From Microglena sp. YARC (Eukaryota; Chlorophyta; Chlorophyceae; Chlamydomonadales; Chlamydomonadaceae): a stretch of 64,000 nt of DNA. This document shows, piece after piece, positions 11,600 to 23,721 of this stretch (positions are counted from its first letter, which is position 1; each line of letters opens with the position of its first letter). The notes under the pieces were generated by a model. The model saw only the letters and a list, made by a program, of their open reading frames with translations. It was not told where the DNA came from and ran no database searches. The stretch lies in the NCBI GenBank assembly GCA_022414725.1, contig CM039464.1:38649420-38713419 (forward strand), read 5' to 3'. The translations under genes were made by a program, and so were the position numbers.

Positions 11600-12740
11600 T
11601 AGACTTGGGTGGAGACAAGAGAACTGCCAACAAACCGACCACGCCATTATTTCTGGGGTCCTAGTTCTGCCCCCAACTTGACCAACAAAGCATGGGCGTC
11701 GAAGGTAAACTTAGGGAGAGACAAGATAACTGCCAAGTGCCCCAAAGTTGACGAACCCCGTGCAATACCCAAGGGTGACAGACTCCCTTCACCCAACTTG
11801 AGACATGCATCATCAAGGAATTGCTTAAGGCAGTCTGTTTGCATCATCTCTACATGCGCTACCCCGTGCCCCGCCCCAAGGGTGCCCTGGACTCCCAGCA
11901 CCCAACTTGAGACGTGTGTCATCAAGGAATTACTTAAGGCAGTCTGTTTGCATCATCTCTACATGCGCTACCCCGTGCCCTGCCCCAAGGGTGCCCTGGA
12001 CTCCCAGCACCCAACTTGAGACGTGTGTCATCAAGGAATGACTAACACATCTGTTTGCATCAGCCCTAGGTGTGCTACCCCATGAGTGCCCTAGACCCCC
12101 TCCACCGTACTAAAGGCATGCATCATCATTCATCAAGGAATGACTAAAATAAGTCTGTTTGCATCAGCCCTAGATGCGCTACCGGGTGCGCTACCCCAAG
12201 GGTGCCCTAGACTCCCTCCACTGCACTAAAGACATGCATCATCATTCATCAAGGAATTAAGGAGGTATGTCCACATCAGCCCTAGATGTGCTACCGGGTG
12301 CGCTACCCCAAGGGTGCCCTAGACTCCCTCCATAGTACTGAAGACATGCATCATCATTCATCAAGGAATTACTTAAGGAAGTATGTCCGCATCAGCCCTA
12401 GATGCGCTACCGGGTGCGCTACCCCAAGGGTGCCATAGACTCCCTCCATAGTACTGAAGAAATGCATCATCATTCATCAAGGATTTACTTAAGGAAGTAT
12501 GTCCGCATCAGCCCTAGATGCGCTACCGGGTGCGCTACCCCAAGGGTGCCCTAGACTCCCTCCATAGTTCTGAAGACATGCATCATCAAGCTATGAGGAA
12601 TTACTTAAGGAAGTATGTTCGCATCAGCCCTAGATGCGCTACCCGGTGCGCTACCCCAAGGGTGCCCTAGACTCCCTCCACCGTACTGAAGACATGCATC
12701 ATCAAGCTATGAGGAAAGAAACACACATCTCTTCTCTGCC
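11600..12740. repeat. ~115 bp tandem repeat (about nine units)
   Basis: Units contain CATCAAGGAATTACTTAAGG, CATCAGCCCTAGATGCGCTA, CCCCAAGGGTGCCCTAGACT and a CCTCCATAGTACTGAAGACA segment. Related units recur at 60340-60800 just 3' of gene F. The array ends at 12713-12740 with GAAAGAAACACACATCTC, which resembles the 3' end of the ankyrin-RING genes. Confidence 0.8.
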
Positions 12741-12949
12741 ACTCTATGTATGGTCTCCTCTCTGTCACTGTATGTATGGCCTCCTTTCTGTTACTGTATG
12801 TATGGTGGCAATTTGGGGAGAGTCGGATACGTCTAGAAGTACCTTGATTATTGAAGGACGGGCAAGTCCCATTAGCCTGATTGGCTACCCCTGGACTGCA
12901 ACATGCAGTTGATTAGGCAGAACAATATACAGCGAGCAGCACAACGCGA

Positions 12950-13320
12950 GCCTAACAAAGTGTGAGTGGTTACCGAGGTGAAAAACAAGGGCAGTTGGCT
13001 TGGCACCAGAGAACACTGTGAGCAGTGCAACGCGAGCCGAACAAAGTGTGAGTGGTTACCGAGGTGAAAAACAAGGGCAGTTGGCTTGGCACCAGAGAAC
13101 AGGGTGAGCAGGGCAACGCAAGCCGAACAAAGTTTGAGTGGTTACCGAGGTGAAAAACAAGGGCAGTTGGCTTGGCACCAGAGAACACGGTGAGCAGTGC
13201 ACACCGAGCCGAACAAAGGTGAGTGGTTCCTGAGGTGAAAAACAAGTGCAGTTGGCTTGGCACCAGAGAAAACGGCGAGCAGTGCAACGCGAGCCTAAGT
13301 ATGAGTGTTTGCCGAGGTGC
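12950..13320. repeat. ~85 bp tandem repeat (about 4.5 units)
   Basis: Units share GTGAGTGGTTACCGAGGTGA, AAAACAAGGGCAGTTGGCTT, GGCACCAGAGAACACGGTGA and GCAGTGCAACGCGAGCC. There is no recognisable coding content. Confidence 0.8.
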
Positions 13321-13923
13321 TCCTGTCGATAAGACCTTGTCCAAGTTGTCAGATGTACGTGGGGTACCGGCCCACACAGCAAACAACAGTCTTATTAACA
13401 ATGTCACCAAGTTTTATCAGGTCGGATGCAGGGGTTGGATGCGCTACCCCCCGGCCTACCCTTCCCTCGTTCCTAGCCTCGTTTCAAACAGTGCACCACA
13501 GTGCGCCCCTGGTACACAGTGTGTACTAATTACCAACTTGAATGCACAGTGAAAAAGTAGGACAACCAACCAAGGACCCTAGGGATCTTGAATGGACTGA
13601 AACGTACACACATTTAGGTGTCGGGTTGCAAGTAAGGTAAGGCAGTGCAAGAAGCAGACTGAACAAAGCAAGTGCACGCCCAAGGCGCTCGTACCAGCAA
13701 GGCCCGGTAGTGTTGTCTGCAGACGTAGGACACCGGTTCACCAGCAGACAATGGCCTTAAAGGGAGCGCCCTACGAGTCCTCGGGTTGATGCCGAAGCAC
13801 CGTGCAGATTCCAGTGCACATGCAAATGCAAGCAGAACCAATCAAGGACTCCAGGCGACCGCTGTAAAAGTTATCGAAAGGAAGGTCGTTGAACACGAAA
13901 GACGTGTTCAAGGTGCGTGGCGT

Positions 13924-13937
<14 letters not shown>
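13321..13937. other. Non-coding, no gene recognised
   Basis: Short open frames exist on both strands, but none shows a domain or plausible composition. A (TG)n run at about 13922-13937 leads directly into the long G tract. Confidence 0.35.
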
Positions 13938-13989
<52 letters not shown>

Positions 13990-14011
13990 GGGGGGGGGGG
14001 GGGGGGGGGGG
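13938..14011 (+). repeat. Very long G tract (~74 nt, one A at 13989)
   Basis: This is the longest homopolymer-like tract in the window, preceded by (TG)n. It lies about 370 bases downstream of the 3' end of gene A. The 3' boundary is GTATCCCGATG. The tract could form stacked G-quadruplexes. True length is uncertain. Confidence 0.85.
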
Positions 14012-14385
14012 TATCCCGATGAATTCACCTGCCCACAGGCCGAAGCCCATGTGGCCAACCACGACAGTGCCTGCTCCTCGCAGTGTGTGTGTGTGTGAGT
14101 GTGTTTGTGTGTGTGGGGGGGTAAGAGGTGAGGTGGTTGAAGTCCAACACATGTACCACAAAAGACATGAACAATGTGCGTGGCGTCGAGAAAAGCTAGG
14201 TAGTACGAGGTTCAGGGAGACTAGGCTAAACAGAAAACATGCACATATGCATATGAGAAGCCACAGATGGTCTTCTGGTCAAGCCATGTTAGCCGAATAA
14301 GCTATGACTAAACAGACATACACATATGTGTATGAGAACCCAAGCTGGTCTTCTGGTCAATCCATGTTAGCCAAATAAACCATGA
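14012..14385. other. 3' flank of gene A
   Basis: Contains a second (TG)n/G stretch near 14083-14120 and two tandem copies (about 14225-14310 and 14311-14385) of a ~75 bp unit with GGTCTTCTGGTCAA, CATGTTAGCC and AATAAGC/AATAAAC. AATAAA-like motifs on the minus strand were not resolved, so no polyadenylation signal is assigned. Confidence 0.4.
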
Positions 14386-17370
14386 CTAAAGAAACACCCG
14401 TCTCCTATCTGTTATTTTCTTCCGGCAGATCGGGCAGAGCTCGATGCGGTGTGAGCAACGTCGGCACATCGTATGGCCACAAGGATGCAAGCAAGTGTCC
14501 TTAGGGGAAGATAGGCATACACCACACGCACTAGCTTCGTCACGCGCCTCGTTACGCTCCCTCTGCACACACTTGTCAAATATAGCCTTCCGAAGGTATT
14601 CCAGGTCCACCTTGGCCAACAAGCGCTCCAGTGTTCCGACGTCTTGTGACGCAATGACATCCCCCTGGCCTGCCATGCAAGCTATGTGCACCTCATACTC
14701 ATCATTCTTTGCTCTTGATTCTGCCTGCTGCATCTCATACTCATGATTCCTTGATCTAGCAATCGCCAGCTGCTCCTCACGCTCCTCAATTCTTGATCTG
14801 GCGGCTACCGGCTGAGTACTCAATTCCCTTTTCTTTGTTTGCAGGGGTTTACCTGATTTTTGAGCAGGTGGTTGGTCCGCACCTCGGTGGGAATCGGCCC
14901 TCCTACTCATGCCATTGCTGATGGCATCAGCAACAGCTTGGCGGCCATACTCTAGCGCTTTATCTAATGCTGTCTGCCCAAGAGTGTTGGTTATGGTCAC
15001 CTCAGCACCGCTGTCAAGGAGGGTTTTGATGCTCTCCACGCGTCCATCGCATGCAGCCGTATGCAAAGGGGTGCTTCCATTGGAATCTTGTGTATCAACC
15101 TCAGCGCCGCGGTCAAGGAGGGCCTTGATGCACTCCACGCGTCCATTGCGTGCAGCCTCATGCAAAGGAGTGCTTCCATTAGTAGCTTGTATGGTCACCT
15201 CAGCACCGCTGTCTGGCAGGGCCTTGATGCACTCCACGCTTACATTGCATGCAGCCGCATGCAAAGGGGTGCTTCCATTGGTCTCTTGTGTGTTCACCTC
15301 AGCGCCGCGGTCAAGGAAAGCCTTGATGCACTCCACGTGTCCCTCGCATGCAGCCGCATACAAAGGGGTGCTTCCATTAGTATCTTGTGTGTTCACCTCA
15401 GCGCCGCTGTCTAGGAGGGCCTTGAAGCACTCCATGCTTCCATTGCATGCAGCTGCATGCAAAGGGGTGCTTCCATCGGTATCTTGTGTGTTCACCTCAG
15501 CGCTGCAGTCGAGGAGAGCCTTGATGCACTCCACGTGTACCTTGCATGCAGCCTCATACAAAGGGGTGCTTCCATAACCATCTTGTGTGTTCACCTCAGC
15601 GCCACGGTCAAGGAGAGCCTTGATACACTCCATGTGTCCATTCCGTCCAGCATCGTGCAATGGGGTTTTGCCAACATAATTCTGTGTGTCCGCTTCAACG
15701 CCGCGGTCAAGGAGAGCCTTGACGCACTCCGCGTGTCTATTCCATGTAGCATCGTGCAAAGGGGTTCTGCCATCATAATTCTGTGTGTCCACTTCAGCGC
15801 CACAATCAAGGAGAGCTTTCATGCACTCCACGTGTCCCTTGGATGCAGCAGCAAACAAAGGGGTGCCCCCTTTAGCATCTTGTGTGTTTACCTCAGCGCC
15901 GCGGTCAAGGAGGGCCTACATGCACTCCACGTGTCCATTGCATGCAGCCGCATACAAAGGGGTGCTCCCTTTAGAATCTTGTGTGTTCACCTCAGCGCCG
16001 CGGTCGAGGAGGGCCTTGATGCACTCCACGTGTCCATTGCATGCAGCCACATACAAAGGGATGCCCCCTTTAGCATCTTGTGTGTTCACCTCAGCGCCGC
16101 GGTCGAGGAGGGCCTTGATGCACTCCACACGTCCTTCGAATGCAGCTGCTTGCAAAGGGGTTCTGCCATCATTACCCTGTGTGTCCACTTCAGCGCCGCG
16201 GTCAAGGAGGGCCTTGATGCACTCCATGTGTCCATTCCATGCAGCATCGTGCAAAGGGGTGCTGCCATCATTATCCTGTGTGTCCACTTCAGCGCCGCGG
16301 ACAAGGAGGGCCTTGATGCACTCCACATGTCCATTCCATGCAGCTTCATGCAAAGGGGTGCTGCCATCATTACCCGGTGTGTCCACTTCAGCGCCGCGGT
16401 CAAGGAGGGCCTTGATGCACTCCACATGTCCATTCCTTGCAGCATGGTGCAAAGGGATTCTGCCATCAGTGCCCTGTGCGTCCACTTCAGCGCCGCGGTC
16501 AAGGAGGGCCTTGATGCACTCCACATGTCCATTCCTTGCAGCATGGTGCAAAGGGGTGCTGCCATCAGTGCCCTGTGCGTCCACTTCAGCGCCGCGGTCA
16601 AGGAGGGCCTTGATGCACTCCACATGTCCATTCCATGCAGCATCGTGCAAAGGGGTGCTGCCATCATTACCCTTTGTGTCCACTTCAGCGCCGCGGACAA
16701 GGAGAGCCTTGATGAAATCCGCATGTCCATTCCATGCAGCATTGTGCAAAGGGGTTCTGCCAGCAGTGCCCTGTGCGTCCACTTCAGCGCCGCGGTGAAG
16801 GAGAGCCTTCATGCACTCCACTTGTCCTTCCCCTGCAGCATGGTGCAAAGGGGTGCTGCCATCATTACTCTTTGTGTCCACTTGAGCGCCGCGGTCAAGG
16901 AGAGCCTTGATGCACTCTATGCGTCCATTCCTTGCAGCATCGTGCAAAGGGGTGCTGCCATCATTTTTCTGTGTGTCCACTTCAGCGCCGCGGTCAAGGA
17001 GGGCCTTGATGCACTCTACGTGTCCATTCCCTGCAGCATAGTGCAAAGGGGTGCTGCCATCATTACTCTGTGTGTCCACTTCAGCGCCGCGGTCAAGGAG
17101 AGCTTTCATGGACTCCACGCGTCCATGAGATACAGCATGGTGCAGAGTGGTGAAGCCTCTATCATCCTGTCTGTTCAGCTCAGCGCCGTGGTCAAGGAAA
17201 GCCCTGACGCACTGTACATGTCCTCGCACTGCATCCCAAGATAGAGGGGTGCCCATATCGTTGCAATTCATGTTGGCCCCCCACTCCAGAAGAGACACGA
17301 CCTCATTAACATCACCATATTGGGACGACTCAATAAGTTGTATGTCAAGGCTATCCAGCACTGACGACAT
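14386..17370 (-). pseudogene. Gene A: ankyrin-repeat RING protein, ~24 repeats, one premature TAG
   Basis: Likely a cytosolic RING-type E3 ubiquitin ligase whose ankyrin repeats select targets; this role is inferred from domain architecture. The frame opens with ATG at 17370 (MSSVLDSLDIQLIES, the family cap). It then reads about 24 near-perfect 33-residue ankyrin repeats (DGSTPLHDAAWNGHVECIKA type), a basic linker, a short coiled coil (RSRIEEREEQLAIARSRN) and the pre-RING module. A C3HC4 RING follows (CGVC, PCGHTMC, CRRC, CPIC), ending RRRVFL. A TAG at 15918-15916 replaces the AAG lysine of VECMKALLDR. The frame is unbroken on both sides (484 codons before, ~509 after), so one base change explains the break. 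It is the largest of six paralogues, roughly twice as long as the others. It could be a recent pseudogene, a read-through gene or a sequencing error. Its 5' flank is split by the hexamer array. Confidence 0.8.
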
Positions 17371-17545
17371 GCCGACTTCCCACCGACTACAGCGGTGATG
17401 AGCAACTTCCTGTGTTGATGTGCATGATCAAAATACGTTGGTGGATTGTACAAGCAAATCAACATCACACGGTGTTCCATGTGAGACTGCTAGGCTGAGT
17501 GCTATAGGTTGCAATAAGGAGGTGTTTATATGAAATGCTAGATGG
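17371..17545 (-). promoter_or_regulatory. Proximal conserved 5' flank of gene A with TATA-like motif
   Basis: Sequence just upstream of the ATG matches the flanks of genes B-F in order: GACTTCCCACYGAC, TTCCTGYGTTGATGTGCATG, GATCAA, ATACGTTGGTG and GAGACTGCTAG. On the minus strand TATAAA lies at 17530-17525, about 155 bases upstream of the ATG. Gene B has the same motif at the same distance. Homology stops at 17545, where the hexamer array begins. Confidence 0.5.
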
Positions 17546-19076
17546 TCACAGGCATGGGCATAAGCATAGGCATAAGCATAGGCATAGGCATGTGCTTGGG
17601 CATAAGCATGGGCATAGGCTCGTGCTTGGGCATGGTCGTTGGCATCGGCATGGGCGAAGGCATAGGCATGAGCATGGGCATGAGCACAGGCATCGGCATC
17701 GGCATAGGCCTAGGCCTAGGCGTAGGCATTTGTATCGGCATGGGGTTGGGCATGGGCATAGGCATAGGCATGGGCATGGGCATGGGCACGACGTGGGCAT
17801 AACCACAGGCACGGGCATGGGCATGAGCACAAGCATGGGCATAGGCATAAGCATAAGCATAGGGTTGGGGTTGGGCATGGGGTTGGGGTTGGGCACGGGC
17901 ATGAGCACAGGCATGGGCATAGGCATCTATATCGGCATGGGGTTGGGCAAGGGCATGGGCGTGGGCGTAGGCATAGGCATGAGCATGGGCATGAGCACAA
18001 GCATAGGCATCGGCATCGGCATAGGCGTAGGCATAGGCATCTGTATCGGCATGGGCATGGGGAAGGGCATGGGTATGGGCATGGGGTTGGGCATGGGCAT
18101 GGGCATTGGCAAGGGCAACAGCATAGGTATAGGCATAGGCATGGGCATGAGCACAGGCATGGGCGTAGGCATAGGCATAAGCATAAGCATTGGCATAGGC
18201 ATGGGGTTGGGGTTGGGCATGGGCACAGGCATGAGCACAGGCATGGACATAGGCATAGGCATCTGTATCGGCATGGGCATGGGGTTGGGCAAGGGCATGG
18301 GCGTGGGCGTAGGCATGAGCATGGGCATGAGCTCAGGCATCGGCATAGGCGTAGGCATAGGCATCTGTATCGGCATGGGCGTGGGCATGGGCAGGGGCAT
18401 GAGCAGGGGTATGGGCATGGGGTTGGGCATGGGCATGGGCAAGGGCAAGGGCATAGGCATAGGCATAGGCATAGGCATAGGCACATGCATCTGTATCGGC
18501 ATGGGCGTGGGCATAGGCATAGGCATAGGCACAGGTGTAGGCATAGGCATCTGTATCGGCATGGGCAGGGGGATGGGCATGGACATGGGCATAGGTATAG
18601 GCATAAGCATAGGCATAGGCATGGGCATGACGTGGGCATGAGCACGGGCACGGGCATGAGCACAGGCATGGGCATGAGGTTGGGCATGGGCGTGGGCATG
18701 GGCACGGGCATGAGCACAGGCATGGGCATAGGCATAGGCATAGCATTTAGGCAATCTGTATCGGCATGGGCATGGGGTTGGGCAAGGGAGCATGGGCGTG
18801 GGTGTAGCGCATAGGCATGAGCATGGGTCTGAGCACGGGCACGGCATGAGCACGGGCATAGGCATAGGCATAGGCATAGGCATGGGCATAGGCATAGGCA
18901 TAGGCATAGGCATCTGTATCTGCATGGGCGTGGGCATGGGCAGGGGCATGGGTATGGGCATGGGCATGGGTTTGGGCATGGGCTGGTATGGTCATGGGCA
19001 TGGGCGTAGGCATCGGCATGGGCGTGGGCGTAGGCATAGGCATAGGCATGAGCATAGGCATAGGCATTGGCATAGG

Positions 19077-19110
<34 letters not shown>

Positions 19111-22100
19111 GGGGATGGAGATGGGTATGGGCATGAGATTGGGCATGGGCAAGGGCATAGGCATGGGCATAGCATTAGGCATAGGCATCTGTATCTGCAT
19201 GGGCGTGGGCATGGGCAGGGGCAGGGGGATGGGCATGATTATGGGCATGGGCATGGGTTTGGGCATGGGCTGGTATGGTCATGGGCGTAGGCATAGGCAT
19301 GGGCGTGGGCGTAGGCATAGGCATGAGCATGGGCATGAGCATTGGCATAGGCATAGGCATGGGCGTGGGCATGGGCATGGGCCGGGGGATGGGGATGGGC
19401 ATGGGCATGAGATTGGGCATGGGCAAGGGCATAGGCATAGGCATAGGCATAGGCATCTGTATCGGCATGGGCGTGGGCATGGGGCATGGGCAGGGTATGA
19501 TGGCATATGGGTATGGGCATGGGCATGGGTTTGGGCATGGGCTGGTATGGTCATGGTCATGGGCGTAGGCATAGGCATGGGCGTGGGCATAGGCATAGGC
19601 ATGAGCATGGGCATGAGCACAGGCACAGGCATAGGCATAGGCGTGGGCATGGGCCAGGGGATGGGCATGGGTATGGGCATGGGCATGAGATTGGGCATGG
19701 GCAAGGGCATAGGCATAGCATTAGGCATGGGTGTGGGCATAGGCGTTTAGGCAAATGCATCTGTTCCGGCATGGGCATGGGCATGGGCATCGGCATGGAC
19801 TATGGGCGTCAGGCATCGGGCATGGGCGTGGGCATAGGCATCGGCATCGGCAGGGCATGAGCATGGGCATGAGCACAGTCATAGGCATAGGCATGGGAAT
19901 GGGCATGGGCTGGGGGATGGGCATGGGTATGGGCATGAGATTGGGCATGGGCAAGGGCATAGGGGGGTGGGCTATAGGCATAGGCATAGGCATCTGTATC
20001 TCTGCGGGGCGGGGGGGTGATGGGCGTGGCATGGCAGGGGCAGGGGGATGGGCATGATTATGGGCATGGGCATGGGTTTGGGCATGGGCTGGTGTGGTCA
20101 TGGGTCATGGGCGTAGGCATAGGGGCATGGGCGTCGGGCGTAGGCATAGGCATGAGCATGGGCATGAGCATAGGCATAGGCGTAGGCATGGGCGTGGGCA
20201 TGGGCATGGGCATGGGCCGGGGGATGGGGATGGGGATGGGCATGGGCATGAGATTGGGCATGGGCAAGGGCATAGGCATAGGCATAGGCATCTGTATTGG
20301 CATGGCGTGGCAGGGGCAGGGGGTATGGGCATGGGTATGGGGGATGCATGGTTGGGCATGGGCTGGATATGGTCATGGCGGATGGCGTAGGCGATAGGCA
20401 ATGGGCGTGGGCGTAGGCATAGGCCTATGGCAATGAGCGATGGGCATGGCGCATGAGCACAGGCACAGGCATAGGCATAGGCGTGGGCATTGGGCCAGGG
20501 GATGGGGATGGGTATGGGCATGGCATGAGATTGGGCTCATGGGCAAGGGCATAGGCATAGGCATAGGCATGGGTGTGGGCATAGCGTAGGCATATTGCAT
20601 CTGTTCCGGCAGTGGGCATGGGCATGGGCATCGGCATGGACATGGGCGTAGGCATCGGCATGGGCGTGGGCATAGGCATCGGCATCGGCATGAGCATGGG
20701 CATGGCACAGTCATAGGCATAGGCATGGGACATGGCATGGGCCTGGGGGGATGGGGATGGGTATGGCATGAGATTGGGCATGGGCAAGGCATAGGGCATG
20801 GGCATAGGCAGATAGGCATACGGCATTGTATCTGCAATGGGCGTGGGGGCAGGGGCAGGGGCAGGGGGATGGGCAATGATTATGGGCGATGGGCATGGTT
20901 TGGGCATGGGCTGGTATGGTCTGGTGCCTAGGGCTGTGAGCATAGGCCATGGGCGTGGGCGTAGGCATAGGCATAGGCATGAGCATGGGCATGAGCATAG
21001 CATAGGCATAGGCATGGGCGTGGATGGCATGGGCCGGGGCGGGGATGGGGATGGGGATGGGGCATGGCATGAGATTGGGCATGGGCAAGGGCATAGGCAT
21101 AGGCATAGGCATAGGCATCTGTATCGGCATGGGCGTGGGCATGGGTAGGGGCAGGGGGGATGGGCATGGGTATGAACGGCATGGGCATGGGTTTTGGGCA
21201 TGGGCTGTATGGTCATGGGCATGGGCGTAGGCATAGTGCATGGGCGTGGGCGTAGGACATAGGCATAGGCATGAGCATGGGCATGAGCATAGGCATAGGC
21301 ATTTAGGCATGGGGCGTGGGCCATCAATGGGCATGGGCCATGGGCCGGGGGCATGGGATGGGGATGCGCATGGGCATGAGATTGGGCATGGGCAAGGGCA
21401 TAGGTAGCATAGCTTAGGCATAGGATCAGGCATGGGGCGTGAGGGCAGGGGCAGGGCAAGGGGGATGGGCATGATTTATGTCATGTCATGGGCTTTGGCA
21501 GGTTTGGGCAGGGGCAGGCTGGTGGGCCATAGCATATGGCCATGGGCATGGCGTCATGGGCATAGGCATGGGCGTTAGGGCGGGCGGCATAGGGCCTATA
21601 TCATGGGCATGGGTCTATGGCATGGGCCTGGGGGGCATATGTAGCATAGGCATAGGTTCAATGCATGAGCATAGGGCATGAGCATAGGCATGAGCTTATG
21701 GCCCATGAGCATAGGCATAGGCATAGTGGCGTGGGCATGGGCATGGGCGGCGGGGGATGGGGATGGGGATGGGCATGGGCATGAGATTGGGCATGGGCAA
21801 GGGCATAGGCAATAGGCATAGGCATAGGCATAGGATCTGTATCGGCATGCGTGGGCATGGGTGGTGGGCAGCGGGGAATGGGCCATGGGCATTGGGTATG
21901 GGCATGGGCATGGGTTTGGGCATGGGCTGGTATGCGTTCATGGGCGATGGGCGTAGCATAGGCATGGGCGTGGCGTAGGCATAGGCATAGGCATGAGCAT
22001 TCGGCATGAGCATAGCACAGGCATAGGCATAGGCAGGGCGTGGGATGGGCATGGGCATGGCCGGCGGGATGGGGATGGGGATGGGCATGGGCATGAGATT

Positions 22101-23720
22101 GGGCTGGGCGAGGGCATAGGCATAGGCATATGGCATAGGCATAGGGCATTCTTGTATCGGCATGGGCGTGGGCATGGGTATGGGCATGGGTATGGCAGGT
22201 ATGGGCATTCGGGTGGGGTCATGGGTTTGGGCTGGGCTGGTATGGTCATGGGCATGGCGTCAAGGCATATATTTAAGGCTATGGGAGGTATGCGTTTACG
22301 TTTTATTCGGCATAGCCAATGTTAGGCATGAGCATGGGCGGGCATGGGCATGATCATCTTATGACAGGCAAGGTGGCATAAGGGCATGGGCCTTCTGAGT
22401 AAACCCCACAGGGTGTTTATTTGGGGATGGTATGGGCATGGAATGGGCATGGAATGGGCATAGTAGGCATAGGCATAGGCATGGGTGTGGGCATTTTAGG
22501 CGTAGGCATATGCATCTGTTCCGGCATGGCATGGGCATACACGGCATGGACCCATGGGCGGTGTAGGCATCGGCCATGGGCTGTGGGCATAGGACATCAT
22601 GGCATCGGCATGAGCATGGGCATGAGCAAGTCATAGGCATGGGAATGGGCATGGGCTGGGGATGGGGATGGGGTATGGGGCATGAGATTGGGCCATGGGC
22701 AAGGGCATAGGCATGGTCATAGGCAGGGAATGGATAGGCATAGGCATAGCATCTGTATCTGCATGGGGCGTGGCATGGGCAGGGGCAGGGGGATTGGGCT
22801 ATGATTATGGCATGGGCATGGGTTTTGGTCATGGGCTGGTTGGTATGGTCATGGGGCGAATGCGGCCATGGGCGTAGGCCATGGCATGGGCGTAGGTCAT
22901 AGGCATGAGGCATGGGCATTGAGCATGCATAGGTAGGCACTGGGCATGGGAATGGGCATGGGCATCTTGGGCCGGGGGGATGGGAGATGGGGATGGGCCA
23001 TGGGCAATGAGATTGGGCATGGGCAGGGCATAGGCATAAGGCATAATAGAAGGCATCTGTATCGGCATGGGCGTGGCATGGGCAGGGGCAGGGGTGGATG
23101 GGCATGGGTATGGGGCATGGGCATGGGTTTGGGCATGGGCTGGTATGGTTCATGGGCATGGGCCGTAGGCATCGGCATGGGCGTGGCGTAGGCATAGGCA
23201 TAGGCATAGGCAATGAGCATGGCATGAGCATACAGGCACAGGCATAGGCATGTGGCGTGGGCATGGGCATGGGCCAGGGGATGTGGGATGGGGATGGGGA
23301 TGGGCAATGGGCATGGGCATGGGCATTTGGGCAAGGGCATGCATAGGCATATGGCATAGGCATAGGCATAGGCAATAGGCCATAGGCATATAGGCATAGC
23401 ATAGGCCATAAGGCATAGGCATAGGCATAGGCATAGGCATGGGTGTGGGCATAGGCGTAGGCATATGCATCTGTTCCGGCATGGGCATGGGCATGGGCAT
23501 GGGCATCGGCATGGACATGGGCGTAGGCATCGGCATGAGCACAGGCATAGGCATAGGCATGGGCATGGGCATGGGCGTAGGCATCGGCATGGGCGTGGGC
23601 GTAGGCATAGGCATAGGCATGAGCATGGGCATGGGCGTAGGCATAGGCATAGGCATAGGCATAGGCATCTGTATCGGCATGGGCGTGGGCGTGGGCGTGG
23701 TCATGGTCATGGTCGTGGTC
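17545..23720. repeat. 6.2 kb hexanucleotide array (GGCATG / GGCATA)
   Basis: The array consists of thousands of bases of GGCATG, GGCATA and GGCGTG hexamers. A landmark CATCTGTATCGGCATGGG recurs irregularly every ~60-300 bases, showing higher-order duplication. Hexamers without stops keep most frames open and give Met-Gly, His-Arg/Gly, Met-Pro, Cys-Pro and Tyr/His-Ala pseudo-peptides. I reject these as genes. From about 19500 to 23420 many single-base gains and losses break the hexamer phase; the first 2 kb and last 300 bases are cleaner. The array lies within the conserved 5' flank of gene A. Confidence 0.95.
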
Positions 23721-23721
23721 A

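Noticed and set aside
15457..17244. 595-codon open frame antisense to gene A
   Set aside because: Mirror frame of 99 bp ankyrin units that happen to lack stops. The sense strand encodes clear ankyrin repeats; similar mirror frames appear opposite genes B, C, E and F.
17535..23700. Long open frames encoding Met-Gly, Met-Pro, His-rich or Cys-Pro repeats (up to ~500 codons)
   Set aside because: They follow from a stop-free hexamer array, exist in most frames on both strands and break wherever phase slips. No start context or flanking domain was seen.
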